This document shows, one piece after another, positions 35,657-44,492 of a stretch of DNA of 64,000 nt (position 1 is the first letter of the stretch; each line of letters starts with the position of its first letter). Origin of the DNA: Verrucomicrobiales bacterium. GTDB lineage: Bacteria; Verrucomicrobiota; Verrucomicrobiia; Verrucomicrobiales; DEV007. Below the pieces are notes generated by a model, which did no database searches, had not been told where the DNA came from, and saw only the letters and a program-made list of their open reading frames with translations. The position numbers and the translations under genes are program-made. Location: positions 330,613-394,612 of the forward strand of contig JARGPH010000002.1 of the NCBI GenBank assembly GCA_029213065.1, in the 5' to 3' direction.

Positions 35657-36544
35657 CTAGTGGCTCGCCCGGTCCTTACGGATGATGGCCTCGATTTTAG
35701 CGGGGTTCATCATCACTGCGGTTGACTTGGGTTTCATCTTAACGATCACCCCGAGGCGCATCGTGCTGAGAACGCCGCAGATCCTCCCTTTTTGATCGAT
35801 TAAAGGAGAGCCGCTGTCCCCTTTGATCATGGGGAGTGTCGTAATCACCTTGGTAAAATCGCTGTTCCCTTCGTAGCCCGGGATCTCCTGGTTTTCGAGG
35901 AAAAGTCCCCCGCCCTTTTCGTGCATCCAACCGCCCGCGAAAAGGACGCTCTCCTTTGTCAAAGGGGTGCGACGGTATTTCAAATGGCGCGGCGTGGCGA
36001 GGTCTGCTTTTACAATCGCAAAGTCAGAGGTTTCGTCTTTGTAGACGACGCGGATTGGAGCGTATTCGATGTAGGTCTTACTCCGGTTCGAAGTGGCATA
36101 GAGCACGTATGAGTCTTTGTGAGCGAGCACGTGAGAGGCGGTGAGAAAGTAGCCGTCAGATGAAATCGCTCCGCAGGAGCCGAACCCCGAGCCACCTTTT
36201 GCAATGGGGACGGAAAAACCGAGCTCAAGGACACCCTCGCTGCTGTCGCGGCTTGTCGCCATTTTTTTCCGGAAATCTTCGTCAATGTACTGCCCGCTGA
36301 CAATGAGCCCTGAATGCAGCGTCAGAAAATCAGGGGCTGAAAACCCCTTGTCAGTCCGATCCTTCAGTTCCGGCAGGGAAACGGGCGCATCAATGCCAAG
36401 GGCATCATACTTGTTCAAAGAGCGTCTCTGATCCCAGTGCGTATTCGCCGGGAGCATGACACAGGAAGAGAGCAGCAATGCCAGCGCAGGTGACGCCATT
36501 GCTGCGATACGAATCATGCGAAGCTGAGATCTTTTAGCAAACAT
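35657..36544 (-). CDS. Lipoprotein trypsin-like serine protease
   Basis: The 295-residue protein has a lipobox L-S-S-C (Cys28) after a basic n-region, so it is an envelope lipoprotein. A chymotrypsin-fold protease follows with His138 in TASHVL, Asp174 in TSDFAIVKAD and Ser244 in KGDSGSPL, a complete triad in normal order and spacing. There is no PDZ domain, unlike HtrA. A shorter start at 36517 (MIRIAAM) is possible. It converges with the DUF1080 gene (56 bp). Substrates unknown; the role is probably processing of envelope proteins. Confidence 0.82.
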   Translation of the reverse strand: MFAKRSQLRMIRIAAMASPALALLLSSCVMLPANTHWDQRRSLNKYDALGIDAPVSLPELKDRTDKGFSAPDFLTLHSGLIVSGQYIDEDFRKKMATSRDSSEGVLELGFSVPIAKGGSGFGSCGAISSDGYFLTASHVLAHKDSYVLYATSNRSKTYIEYAPIRVVYKDETSDFAIVKADLATPRHLKYRRTPLTKESVLFAGGWMHEKGGGLFLENQEIPGYEGNSDFTKVITTLPMIKGDSGSPLIDQKGRICGVLSTMRLGVIVKMKPKSTAVMMNPAKIEAIIRKDRASH

Positions 36545-36718
36545 TCGGATAGTAAAACGAGACAGTGGCAGCGGGCGGCAGTTTACATCGCCACTCGCTC
36601 CCGGGTCAGAATATAACGCAGTTTCGACCCCCTACCACTATCAGATACGATGAATATGAAGGAATCTTGCGTATTCTTTGAATAATTCTCAAAATTCAGG
36701 TTCGGGAGCTGGTCCGTA

Positions 36719-37882
36719 CTAGAGCGTATCGTCGTATTTCTCGTTGTGGAGCTTCTTCGCCTGAGCAATCCAGTTGTCGCGATAAATACGATCTTTAAAC
36801 GCGGTTAACAGCTTCGCAAACTCTTCACAGGAAGGCTGCGTCCACACCCCGACCTGCTTGAATCGATACACACCGATGCCGTTTAATTTTCCCTCGAGGA
36901 CTTTCCCGACGCCCTTGATTTTCTTGAGGTCATCCACCTCTGCCGGTTTCTCCGCGTAGAGAATGCCGTAGACAGAGTCCTGTTTCACGGTGCCCGATGC
37001 GAGCTCGGCGGCAAACGTGCTGGCTGCTTCCTCTTCCGATGCCGCTTGAAACTCCTCAACCTCTTCACCGGCGCAATCGATCTCCTTTGCCTGGGGAATC
37101 CAGCGATCGCGCTCAATTCGGTTTTTGAAGCAGTTCAAACGATCCGAAAATTCGCTGACGTTGTGATCAGACCAGGCCGCCATCTGCTTGTAACAGAAGA
37201 CCCCATACTCGTTCAGCTTCTTGCTGAGAACCGGTCCGACTCCTTTAATCGCAGTGAGATCATCCTCATGGGACGCTTTCGCCCCTTCGGCGTATACGAT
37301 CCCGAGATCCGCATCCTCTCTGACTTTCTCACCGGCAAAGTCAGCCTTGATCAGTGCGGCATGATCCACTGTCGCCGGGGCTTCGAAGGCCGCGCCGAAA
37401 GCAGGATCACTGGAATCGATCTCCTTCAGATCAATCCCCGCGGCAAGAGCATTGGCTTTCCAGGGAAGCTCAGCAAAATCGAGATCAGATTCAGAATTGC
37501 CGAATTCGGAGCTGAAACCGGAAATATCAGCGCGATTCCAATCGGCTATCTGCTCGTAACTCGTGATCCCTTTCCCGTTGAGCGCGGCAATCGTGGCGGC
37601 ACTGAGACCCAGTTTTGAAAGATCATCCTTTTTAAGAGTCGCTGGAACCTCCGCAGCAGCCTCTGTTTTCGCCTCAACCTTCTTTGGTTTCGGTGAGGGT
37701 TTTGAAGTCTCAGTCTCCGATGACCCTTCTTCGGAATCATTCCATAAGACCAGCCAGAGAATCAGCCAGATCAAAGCTGCAATGGCAGTTCCCAGTCCGA
37801 GGACCAGAAAGAGAGTGTTCCACCTTTCGTTTTGATCGGCGATTTCGGCAAGGAAGAGCGTATCTTGCATCATAATAGTCAA
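36719..37882 (-). CDS. Membrane-anchored triple helix-hairpin-helix repeat protein
   Basis: The 387-residue protein has one N-terminal transmembrane helix (about 23-47), an acidic Pro/Lys/Glu-rich linker (about 50-80), and three domains of about 90-100 residues. The second and third carry clear H-h-H cores, D-D-L-T-A-I-K-G-V-G-P-V-L and D-D-L-K-K-I-K-G-V-G-K-V-L, followed by F-K-N-R-I-E-R-D-R-W-I-P-Q-A-K and the parallel F-K-D-R-I-Y-R-D-N-W; the first is a degenerate copy (LSKLGLSAATIAALNGKG). This helix-hairpin-helix plus aromatic tail is the DUF4332/flap-endonuclease-like type that usually binds DNA or protein. Membrane anchoring of such repeats is unusual. Function unknown. Confidence 0.6.
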   Translation of the reverse strand: MTIMMQDTLFLAEIADQNERWNTLFLVLGLGTAIAALIWLILWLVLWNDSEEGSSETETSKPSPKPKKVEAKTEAAAEVPATLKKDDLSKLGLSAATIAALNGKGITSYEQIADWNRADISGFSSEFGNSESDLDFAELPWKANALAAGIDLKEIDSSDPAFGAAFEAPATVDHAALIKADFAGEKVREDADLGIVYAEGAKASHEDDLTAIKGVGPVLSKKLNEYGVFCYKQMAAWSDHNVSEFSDRLNCFKNRIERDRWIPQAKEIDCAGEEVEEFQAASEEEAASTFAAELASGTVKQDSVYGILYAEKPAEVDDLKKIKGVGKVLEGKLNGIGVYRFKQVGVWTQPSCEEFAKLLTAFKDRIYRDNWIAQAKKLHNEKYDDTL

Positions 37883-37922
37883 TTAAGGAGTGTTTAGGTT
37901 TTCGTCTGAATCGACTCGCGCA

Positions 37923-38783
37923 TCAAGCCAATTTCGTGTGAATTTTGTTTTCCGCCCAAAGCTGCTCCCGTATCGATTCAATACAGGATTTGGCGTCAGG
38001 ATAGGAATTCGGATCCAACTCCGGAAGATTGTCGTCAAATTTAGCCCGCCACAGTTGCACGAGTCGCCGCAGCTGATGTTCGCGGGTTGCTGAAAAATGG
38101 AGACCGGCAAGCAGCGCCGCCATCGCCGGAGGATCGCTGTTTACCGAGTTGACGGCTTTGATCGAATCTGAATAGGCATCCAACCACGGTTCAATTGTGA
38201 CAAGGGCATTCGCGCACATCGTCGAGACAGACTCTTTTGTGATCGCGCTGATGGAGTGGGCAGGATCATCGGAGACAACCTTAATGCTCTGGCACAGCTC
38301 CATTGTCTGGCACTTTATGGCAGTGGCATAGAACCCTGAGGCTTCCATTTCAACGAGAACATCATCCTCCGGGTAGATCTCGCAAGGTTGCTCAACCGTG
38401 GAAACCGCTTTTCGCTTCGGGGTGAGTTTCCGGTCCCAGAGGCAGGGAGGAAAGTGGGAGCGCCCTGTCGCCGAGTCACTGATTTTGGATGCGAGAAACA
38501 CCTCGCCGAAATCATTACCGCCGGAGCCGGCAATTCCAAAATTAAGCCATCCCCGGGTAGCGCCGTCATCCCCGGCCAGTCCCGCAAGATAGCCTGTTGC
38601 CGCCGCTGCATTGACCTTTCCCGGTCCGGAGATAACAAGGTCGTGCGAACCGCATTTAGACCGGTAAACAGGAAAAAGTGTGGAAGCCCCCTGATCCAGG
38701 TTCATTGAGAATTTTTCAATGATTGCCTTCGCCTCGGGCCGTAGAGCCACGACCCAGTGAATATGTGCCGATCCCGATATCAT
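37923..38783 (-). CDS. Nucleoside phosphorylase / MTA-SAH nucleosidase-like protein
   Basis: The 286-residue protein has the PNP_UDP_1 fold pattern: an early VVALRPEAKAI strand, LVISGPGKVNAAAATGYL (oxyanion or phosphate region), LNFGIAGS, and the nucleoside-binding V-E-M-E-A-S-G-F-Y followed by V-V-S-D-D. V-E-M-E is close to the V-D-M-E of MTA/SAH nucleosidases and futalosine hydrolase. It could serve nucleoside salvage or menaquinone synthesis by the futalosine route; not decidable. It is downstream (1 bp gap) of the membrane protein gene 38785-39360. Confidence 0.65.
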   Translation of the reverse strand: MISGSAHIHWVVALRPEAKAIIEKFSMNLDQGASTLFPVYRSKCGSHDLVISGPGKVNAAAATGYLAGLAGDDGATRGWLNFGIAGSGGNDFGEVFLASKISDSATGRSHFPPCLWDRKLTPKRKAVSTVEQPCEIYPEDDVLVEMEASGFYATAIKCQTMELCQSIKVVSDDPAHSISAITKESVSTMCANALVTIEPWLDAYSDSIKAVNSVNSDPPAMAALLAGLHFSATREHQLRRLVQLWRAKFDDNLPELDPNSYPDAKSCIESIREQLWAENKIHTKLA

Positions 38784-38784
38784 C

Positions 38785-39360
38785 TTACTTTTTCAGTCCA
38801 AATCCAAATCCTGCCATCGCGGCTCCTGCCGAGGGCAGCGAACCTTTAAAAAACGTCTTCACCGACTCGAACTGCGCCATTGCCCAGACACGGGTGGACT
38901 CGGCAACGCCGTAGTAGTCCTGCCAGAACGGCTCGATGATCCCCTTGTGCTGAAGAAACCACAGCGCTCCCCCGACCACAACAATGAGAGTGATCATCGT
39001 TCTTACGAATGCCCTGACGAGAGAACCCAGGATCATGGCGATTCCAAAACTGAGCCCCAACTCCATCACCGCGCTGCCCCAACTGCGATTTTTAATCCGG
39101 TGGGCGAGATCCTTCAGCCCGAGCGGTTTCTCTTCCTCGCGAGGAGCTCCCCATTCCACCTTCGTCACAATGGGCTCATCACTGACCTTCGTATCATAAT
39201 CAAAGCGCTTCGAATCTGTCTCATTGCCCTTAAACGCAAAACCGCCCGCTGCGATCAGAGTCGCAACCACCAGGAAAACCCGCTTGTTACCCGCAAACAA
39301 TCCAAAGATTTTTCCTATCACTTCACCTCCTGCCATCTCTCTAATGATTCGTGGCTTCAA
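38785..39360 (-). CDS. FUN14-like small membrane protein (tentative)
   Basis: A 191-residue protein with a hydrophobic N-terminal helix (about 29-47), a charged linker, and then a Gly-rich pair of helices (GSAVMELGLSFGIAMILGSLVRAF, given here in part, and TLIVVVGGALWFLQHKGI). The second part resembles FUN14-family sequence with paired hydrophobic helices and a terminal G-F-G-F-G, but the match is by eye. The start is uncertain: a GTG at codon 14 is preceded by AGGAGG, suggesting a shorter protein than the ATG at 39360 would give. Cotranscribed with the nucleosidase-like gene. Confidence 0.45.
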   Translation of the reverse strand: MKPRIIREMAGGEVIGKIFGLFAGNKRVFLVVATLIAAGGFAFKGNETDSKRFDYDTKVSDEPIVTKVEWGAPREEEKPLGLKDLAHRIKNRSWGSAVMELGLSFGIAMILGSLVRAFVRTMITLIVVVGGALWFLQHKGIIEPFWQDYYGVAESTRVWAMAQFESVKTFFKGSLPSAGAAMAGFGFGLKK

Positions 39361-39463
39361 GGCTTGAGGTCAACCAGAGTGAATGCGCTTCTTTTCCTGT
39401 GACTTTTCCGGCTCGCAGGCCCTCTGCACTGGTGGGGCAACCCTCCAGATCCCTTCTCCTACT

Positions 39464-39503
39464 AAAGAAAAAAACGGCCCCGTGCAAAATACGGGACCGT
39501 TTC
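39464..39503 (-). terminator. Rho-independent terminator of the 39.6-41.4 kb operon
   Basis: AACGGCCCCGT at 39473-39483 pairs with ACGGGACCGTT at 39491-39501 with one mismatch, loop GCAAAAT. Read on the minus strand the stem is followed by a run of seven T, so it terminates the leftward operon ending at 39604. The plus-strand side has only TTTCTTT, so it may act weakly in that direction too. Confidence 0.75.
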
Positions 39504-39603
39504 TTTGAGATGACTCTATAGCGGAGAGCGGTACCGGGGGTCAAATCCCGTTTAGACTCGTCACAAGTGGTCTATGCATACAACGTGCCACCATGTTCTT
39601 TTA

Positions 39604-40122
39604 TTATACTTTTTTCGAAAAACTTTTCAGGGCCGCTTCGAGAAGGGATAAGCTCACGCCATTTTTGACATGATGACAGTGAACACCAAGCCTGCCGACC
39701 TCAGTAATATTGCGTTCTTCATCATCAAAAAAGAGCATCTCCCGGAAGTGAATCCCCGTCCGATCGCGCAGGCTTTCAAAGTGCGTGACTTTCGATCCCG
39801 GGTAGATCTCGTGATAGAGGAATCTCTCCTCGAGACCCCACAGGTTCAGCAATTCAACGGCCCAATCAGGTCGCTCCGTCCGCGACGCGAGCGCAAGAGA
39901 GACCTCGGCTGACTCCAGTTGATCCAGAATCTCCTCCGCTTCCTCATAGAGCCGAAAACGGCGTCCCGAGGAATCCGAGACCCCGCCATCCGCTGTCTGG
40001 ATGAAGGGATGACTCGTGCAGTCGATCCAAAGGCCTCCGCAATCCCAGAGGGTGAAATCCAGGTCGAAAACGACGAGTCCGGGAGGCACCATGAAATTCC
40101 AGACCGGACTAGCGGTAGGCAT
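39604..40122 (-). CDS. HAD phosphatase, magnesium-dependent phosphatase-1-like
   Basis: A 172-residue HAD-superfamily hydrolase with VVFDLDFTLWDCGG (nucleophile Asp and acid Asp), LALASRTERPDWA (motif II region), and the MLFFDDEERNITEVGRLGVHCHHV block with motif IV acidic residues. The DLDFTLW and FFDDE patterns are those of MDP-1 (acid phosphatase PF12689). A start at MVPPGL (40092) would fit the usual N-terminus better than 40122; the frame overlaps the upstream gene by 14 bp. It is the third gene of an overlapping three-gene operon. Confidence 0.82.
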   Translation of the reverse strand: MPTASPVWNFMVPPGLVVFDLDFTLWDCGGLWIDCTSHPFIQTADGGVSDSSGRRFRLYEEAEEILDQLESAEVSLALASRTERPDWAVELLNLWGLEERFLYHEIYPGSKVTHFESLRDRTGIHFREMLFFDDEERNITEVGRLGVHCHHVKNGVSLSLLEAALKSFSKKV

Positions 40123-40618
40123 AAATCATCGACCACTCCTGCGGATCTTCGATCGTAGTCTTCAAAGAAATGCGTACATAGTAAACCCCGGTAAGTGCAG
40201 GCTTTACTCGAGTGCTTACCACATTGCTCTCATCGTAGGTAATTTCCTCGCTCTCGACTTTCTGACCCTCTCCGTCATAAATATTGAGATTGAGCTCAGC
40301 CTTGCGGTCTCCCATCGCGAGCCAGAATTGGTACTCGTTACGACGGAACAACTGAATTTGAACGAGACGCGCCTCGCCGGGGTTGATGGTCCCTTTCCAG
40401 CCGGACTCACGCAAAATGAACGGTTTTTCACCGGTCAAATCACCCAGTGCCGCTCGCTGAGCAGCCAGTTTGATCGGATCGATTTTCTCAAGGACCACTG
40501 GAGCTTCCTCTTTCGAATCCTGAGCGGAAACCGAAAGAAAAGCTGAAGCCACGAGAATTGACGGAAAGAGTCGCTTCAAGAAGAGAAGCAAATTCGAATC
40601 AGCTTTCATAAATCGCAT
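40109..40618 (-). CDS. Exported beta-sandwich protein, PPC-like, unknown
   Basis: A 169-residue protein with a signal peptide (VASAFLSVSA) and a mature domain with INPGEARLVQIQLFRRNEYQFW, LNLNIYDGEGQKVE and TGVYYVRISLK, a pattern seen in bacterial pre-peptidase C-terminal-like beta-sandwich domains. It overlaps 40599-41393 by about 20 bp and 39604-40122 by 14 bp. No family confirmed; role probably structural or ligand-binding in the envelope. Confidence 0.55.
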   Translation of the reverse strand: MRFMKADSNLLLFLKRLFPSILVASAFLSVSAQDSKEEAPVVLEKIDPIKLAAQRAALGDLTGEKPFILRESGWKGTINPGEARLVQIQLFRRNEYQFWLAMGDRKAELNLNIYDGEGQKVESEEITYDESNVVSTRVKPALTGVYYVRISLKTTIEDPQEWSMIYAYR

Positions 40619-41393
40619 TCACGAGATTCTTCGTCGAGAGGGAGATTTCGATTACTTTTCCCTCGCTGATAGAACCGCTCGCATCGCTGATCATAAGTGA
40701 TTCAAGGTGTGTCAGGGTCTTTTCAACCTGGCTGAAGAGTTTGCCGCGACGGGCCCGCTTCGGCAGGCTGTTGAAATCAGATTTGAGCTGCTTCACAAGA
40801 TCGATCTGATTGAGAAGGTCGGAACCTTCAAGGGTGTAGTTTTCCTTGAGGACGGCCGAAAGCGCTTCGGTTCCCCCGAGCCAGCCACCAAGACTGACAA
40901 GGTCAACGAGTTCCTCGTCCTGCTGTTGCTTCATTTGGTTAATCGCTGTCTGGCGGGTCCGGTCGAGTTCTTTGCGGACAACATCCCACTCGCCGTGACC
41001 GGCGTGAGTGATGATGGAGTTGGCATGCGATTCAACTGAATTGGAAATACCCAGGACCGACGCGAGACGCAGCACTTCCCTGCCCATGCGCTTGACCCCG
41101 TCTTTGTCCTCGGCCTGAACCGCGATAAATCCGTCGGAAACAATCAACCCGAAAAGCATCGCTGTTCTGGAACGATTTGTATCGAGAACAATATCGCGCT
41201 TTTCCACCTGAGCGGACCAGTTCTGAGCCCCCAGCTTGTCGAGTGAAGCGAAAATCTCCAACGGAATCGGAATCACTGAATCGTCGACGATCACAAGATT
41301 CGGATCTGATAAATTGATTCGGTCAGGGCTTTGGGCGTAACCGGTTTGCAGCCCTCCAGCTATCAAAACACCTATGAGACATTGCTTTATCAT
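40599..41393 (-). CDS. Exported helical protein, unknown
   Basis: A 264-residue product with a signal peptide ending Y-A-Q (about residue 20), then a beta region and a long helix-rich domain with LNQIDLVKQLKSDF and a series of basic residues. A short segment VLDTNRSRTAMLFGLI and HAGHGEWDVVRKELDRTR stand out but no named family is recognised. First gene of the three-gene operon ended by the terminator at 39464. Its conserved coupling with the PPC-like gene suggests they act together. Confidence 0.55.
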   Translation of the reverse strand: MIKQCLIGVLIAGGLQTGYAQSPDRINLSDPNLVIVDDSVIPIPLEIFASLDKLGAQNWSAQVEKRDIVLDTNRSRTAMLFGLIVSDGFIAVQAEDKDGVKRMGREVLRLASVLGISNSVESHANSIITHAGHGEWDVVRKELDRTRQTAINQMKQQQDEELVDLVSLGGWLGGTEALSAVLKENYTLEGSDLLNQIDLVKQLKSDFNSLPKRARRGKLFSQVEKTLTHLESLMISDASGSISEGKVIEISLSTKNLVNAIYES

Positions 41394-41459
41394 AATGAAA
41401 TTGGTCAGGTAATCTTAATTATTATAAATTCTAAACACAAATATGGAAACAACTATTTT

Positions 41460-42230
41460 TCACAACGCCCGTGCGAAGGCACCGCCATCCACGAGTAAGA
41501 TCTCTCCAGTGACGTAACTTCCAGCTTCACTGGCGAGGAAAAGAGCCGGACCGGCCAGCTCACGGGGATTCCCCCACCGCTTCAACGCGGTAACGGAGGA
41601 AAACTCCTCTTTCTCTACGTCGCTGAGCAGGCTCATGGGCATATCGGTGAGAAAAGGACCGGGTCCGATGCAATTCACCGTGATGCCAAATTCGCCAAGA
41701 TCAAGTGCGCTTGCTTTGGCGAGCCCGATGAGGGCGGCTTTCGTGGCTGAATAGGCATTGCGCGCCGGCTTGGAACCGACTCCAAGGACCGAGGAGATAT
41801 GAATCACTCTGCCCCAGTTTTGCTCTTTCATCGCCGGAACGAGTGCACGAGTCAGCCGCATTATCGACGTGAGGTTCACTTCGAGTTGATGATCCCATTT
41901 CTCGTCGTCGATCTCATCAATCGGTTGCGGCTGATTCATACCCGCATTGTTCACGAGGATGTCGACGGTATCAAAAACCTCGAGAGCCCGCTCAGTGAGC
42001 TGATCGACCGATTCACGATTGCTCATGTCAGCAACTTCGTAAAAAACCTCGGTATCGAGTCCTTCTCCAATCTCTTTTGCCGCCGCTTCAAGTTCCTCCT
42101 CATTCCGACTGCAGATCATGACGGCAGCGCCGTGCTCGGCAAATCCCCGCGCCATAGCCTTTCCCAGCCCGCGGCTTCCCCCGGTGATGAGAGCGGTTCG
42201 CCCTTCCAGATTGAATAGATTCGATCCCAT
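41460..42230 (-). CDS. Short-chain dehydrogenase/reductase
   Basis: The 256-residue classical SDR has TGGSRGLGKAMARGF (T-G-x-x-x-G-x-G), the N-N-A-G motif, a Ser in HISSVLGVGS and the catalytic Y-S-A-T-K. The start at 42230 (MGSNLFNLEG) is preferred to 42245. Similarity by eye is to gluconate 5-dehydrogenase and 3-oxoacyl-ACP reductase-like members. Divergent from altronate dehydratase with about 100 bp between; a sugar-acid oxidoreductase in the same pathway is likely. Cofactor is not certain. Confidence 0.85.
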   Translation of the reverse strand: MGSNLFNLEGRTALITGGSRGLGKAMARGFAEHGAAVMICSRNEEELEAAAKEIGEGLDTEVFYEVADMSNRESVDQLTERALEVFDTVDILVNNAGMNQPQPIDEIDDEKWDHQLEVNLTSIMRLTRALVPAMKEQNWGRVIHISSVLGVGSKPARNAYSATKAALIGLAKASALDLGEFGITVNCIGPGPFLTDMPMSLLSDVEKEEFSSVTALKRWGNPRELAGPALFLASEAGSYVTGEILLVDGGAFARAL

Positions 42231-42329
42231 GATTTTATGATGCACCTTGCCACTTGATCCGCAAATGTTCTGCGTGACTTTAGTGCTACCACCCCTAAAC
42301 GCACTGAAGAGTCGTTTTATGAGAACTTT

Positions 42330-43979
42330 ATGAAATCCGCATTGCTAATCGATCCCGTTGACAATCTTGGAGTCGCCCTGAAAACCCTTTCACCCGGTGA
42401 CACCATTGAACTCGCTGAACACACCGTCACCATCAGCGAGGAGATCCCTCCGAAACAGAAATTCACCCTCGCCGATTTCGCAGTTGGAGCCCGGGCAACG
42501 TTGTTCGGAGTGACCGTCGGGATCGCGACTGAGGCCATTCCTGCGGGCGGTCTCATCCGGACCTCAAATCTCAAACACGACGCCGACGGCTTCGGACGGG
42601 AACGAAAATCAGAGCAATCCTGGACTGCGCCCGAAGTGGCCGGATTCAAAGAGAGAACCTTCGATGGCTATCATCGCTCCGACGGTTCCGTCGGGACCGC
42701 GAACCACTGGCTCGTCATTCCCATGGTCTTCTGCGAGAACCGCAATGTGAACGCGATTCGCGCCGCCTTCGAGCGCTCACTCGGATATGAGAAGACCTCC
42801 CACTACGAGCAACTCGCCGCCAACCTCGTCGACGCGCTGAAAAACGGCTCCAGCGCTGAAGATCTCGCCTCTCTCACTTGCGAAGAACTCACCGCCACGC
42901 CCGCGAATCCCGTTTTCCCGAACATCGACGGGATCAAGTTTCTGACGCACTCGCTCGGTTGCGGCGGAACCCGTGACGACGCCAATGCTCTCTGCGGACT
43001 CCTCGCCGGCTACATCACCCATCCGAACGTGGCGGGTGCCACTGTCTTAAGCTTAGGGTGTGAAAATGCCCAGCTGGAGATTCTCCATCAGGAGATTGCA
43101 AAGCGTTCCCCTGACTTCAATAAGCCGCTCCTGACATTTACCCAACAGCAGCACCCCGATGAGAAGAACCTTCTCGAGACGGCAATCAAAGAAACCTTTA
43201 TCGAGCTCACAAAAGCGAATGCAGTGACCCGCGAACCGGCCGGCCTTGAGCATCTCTGCATCGGCGTGGAATGCGGAGGCAGTGACGGCTTTTCCGGAAT
43301 TTCGGCAAACCCGACCCTCGGCGCCCTCTCCGACCGCCTCGTCGCTCTCGGCGGAAAGGTGATTCTCTCAGAGTTTCCCGAACTCTGCGGGGTCGAACAG
43401 GAACTCGTCGATCGCTGCGTCTCCGATGAAGTCGCGAAGCGCTTTGTGGAACTTACCTCCGCTTACGCCGATCGCGCCCGTGCTGTCGGCAGTGATTTTT
43501 CCCAGAATCCCAGCCCCGGCAACATCAAAGACGGACTCATCACCGATGCGATCAAATCCGCCGGCGCGGCGAAAAAAGGCGGCACTTCCCCTGTCGTCGA
43601 GGCGCTCGACTATCCCGAGCGGGCCACTCTCCCCGGCCTGACCCTTCTTTGCACACCGGGAGGTGACGTCGAGTCCACCACCGCGATGGCCGGAGCCCAC
43701 GCCAACGTCATCATTTTCACAACCGGACTGGGAACGCCGACCGGAAACCCGGTCTGTCCCGTGATCAAAGTGAGCACCTCCACCGAGCTGGCCGAAAAAC
43801 TCCCCGACCTCATCGATTTCGATACCGGCTCCATCATTCGGGGCGAGAAAACGATCGACGAGCTTGCCGTGAAGATGCTTGAACAAGTCATCGAAGTCGC
43901 GTCCGGGCGAATCAAAACCAAGGCGCAGATTCTGGGACAGGACGATTTTCAACCCTGGAAACGCGGTGTCTCGCTTTAG
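42330..43979 (+). CDS. uxaA: Altronate dehydratase (UxaA family)
   Basis: The 549-residue protein contains an N-terminal SAF domain (about 1-100) and the C-terminal UxaA/GarD dehydratase domain. Diagnostic are the Gly-rich SLGCGGTRDDANALCG segment, LSLGCENAQLE, the GVECGGSDGFSGISANP block that carries iron-site Cys residues, and FTTGLGTPTGNP. UxaA dehydrates altronate to 2-keto-3-deoxygluconate in galacturonate catabolism; related galactarate dehydratase GarD is an alternative. The SDR upstream may be the linked reductase. No uxaB/C is seen here. Confidence 0.88.
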   Translation: MKSALLIDPVDNLGVALKTLSPGDTIELAEHTVTISEEIPPKQKFTLADFAVGARATLFGVTVGIATEAIPAGGLIRTSNLKHDADGFGRERKSEQSWTAPEVAGFKERTFDGYHRSDGSVGTANHWLVIPMVFCENRNVNAIRAAFERSLGYEKTSHYEQLAANLVDALKNGSSAEDLASLTCEELTATPANPVFPNIDGIKFLTHSLGCGGTRDDANALCGLLAGYITHPNVAGATVLSLGCENAQLEILHQEIAKRSPDFNKPLLTFTQQQHPDEKNLLETAIKETFIELTKANAVTREPAGLEHLCIGVECGGSDGFSGISANPTLGALSDRLVALGGKVILSEFPELCGVEQELVDRCVSDEVAKRFVELTSAYADRARAVGSDFSQNPSPGNIKDGLITDAIKSAGAAKKGGTSPVVEALDYPERATLPGLTLLCTPGGDVESTTAMAGAHANVIIFTTGLGTPTGNPVCPVIKVSTSTELAEKLPDLIDFDTGSIIRGEKTIDELAVKMLEQVIEVASGRIKTKAQILGQDDFQPWKRGVSL

Positions 43980-44492
43980 GTCAATTGACGTTTCAGTGGC
44001 GTAAATCAACACTTGCCATAGCCCTCCCGCCACTTACATTGGCTTTGAGGAGGAATCAGCGGTCGAATTGTCAGCTGTGCACGAAACATGGGCATCGACG
44101 CCCTGGCCGAATCTACGAAGATTATATCACGGAGAGATTCTCGACTTTATCGTCTGCGATTCATCCTCATTCGCAAAAGCGGAGCCATTTTATTTGTCCG
44201 AAAACGGGGTGAGCCTGCGAGGTTCCCCCGGTGGAGAGGCCACCAATGAAATTTGAGTGATTTTAAGACTCAATCATTGCGGGTCCCGACAACCGGATAC
44301 TACAGAGCGACCTTCTCTATCTATTTATGACCAGTCACCACACCATTACTGACCTTCCCTGTCTTTACAGGTTGGTAGTCTTGTTGTCGGAGATGGTCAG
44401 TGAGAGATTGGAAATTCGATGGCCCGCTTTACCCCATGGAACCTCACCGGACGAAACGGTGGATGGTTCTGAACTACAAGCTTCCATCGAAA
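43980..44492. other. Long leader / intergenic region before the RRM gene
   Basis: About 510 bp between uxaA and the RRM gene with no convincing protein. It contains three consecutive small hairpins at about 44206-44229 (GGGG...CCCC with an inner AGCC/GGTT), 44230-44244 (GGTGG/CCACC) and 44253-44273 (TTGAGT/ACTCAA), as would suit a structured 5' leader. A 62-codon frame at 44068-44256 has no supporting signal. Confidence 0.4.

Noticed and set aside
44068..44256. 62-codon frame before the RRM gene
   Set aside because: No signal, unlike protein, and overlaps the hairpins of a probable leader.
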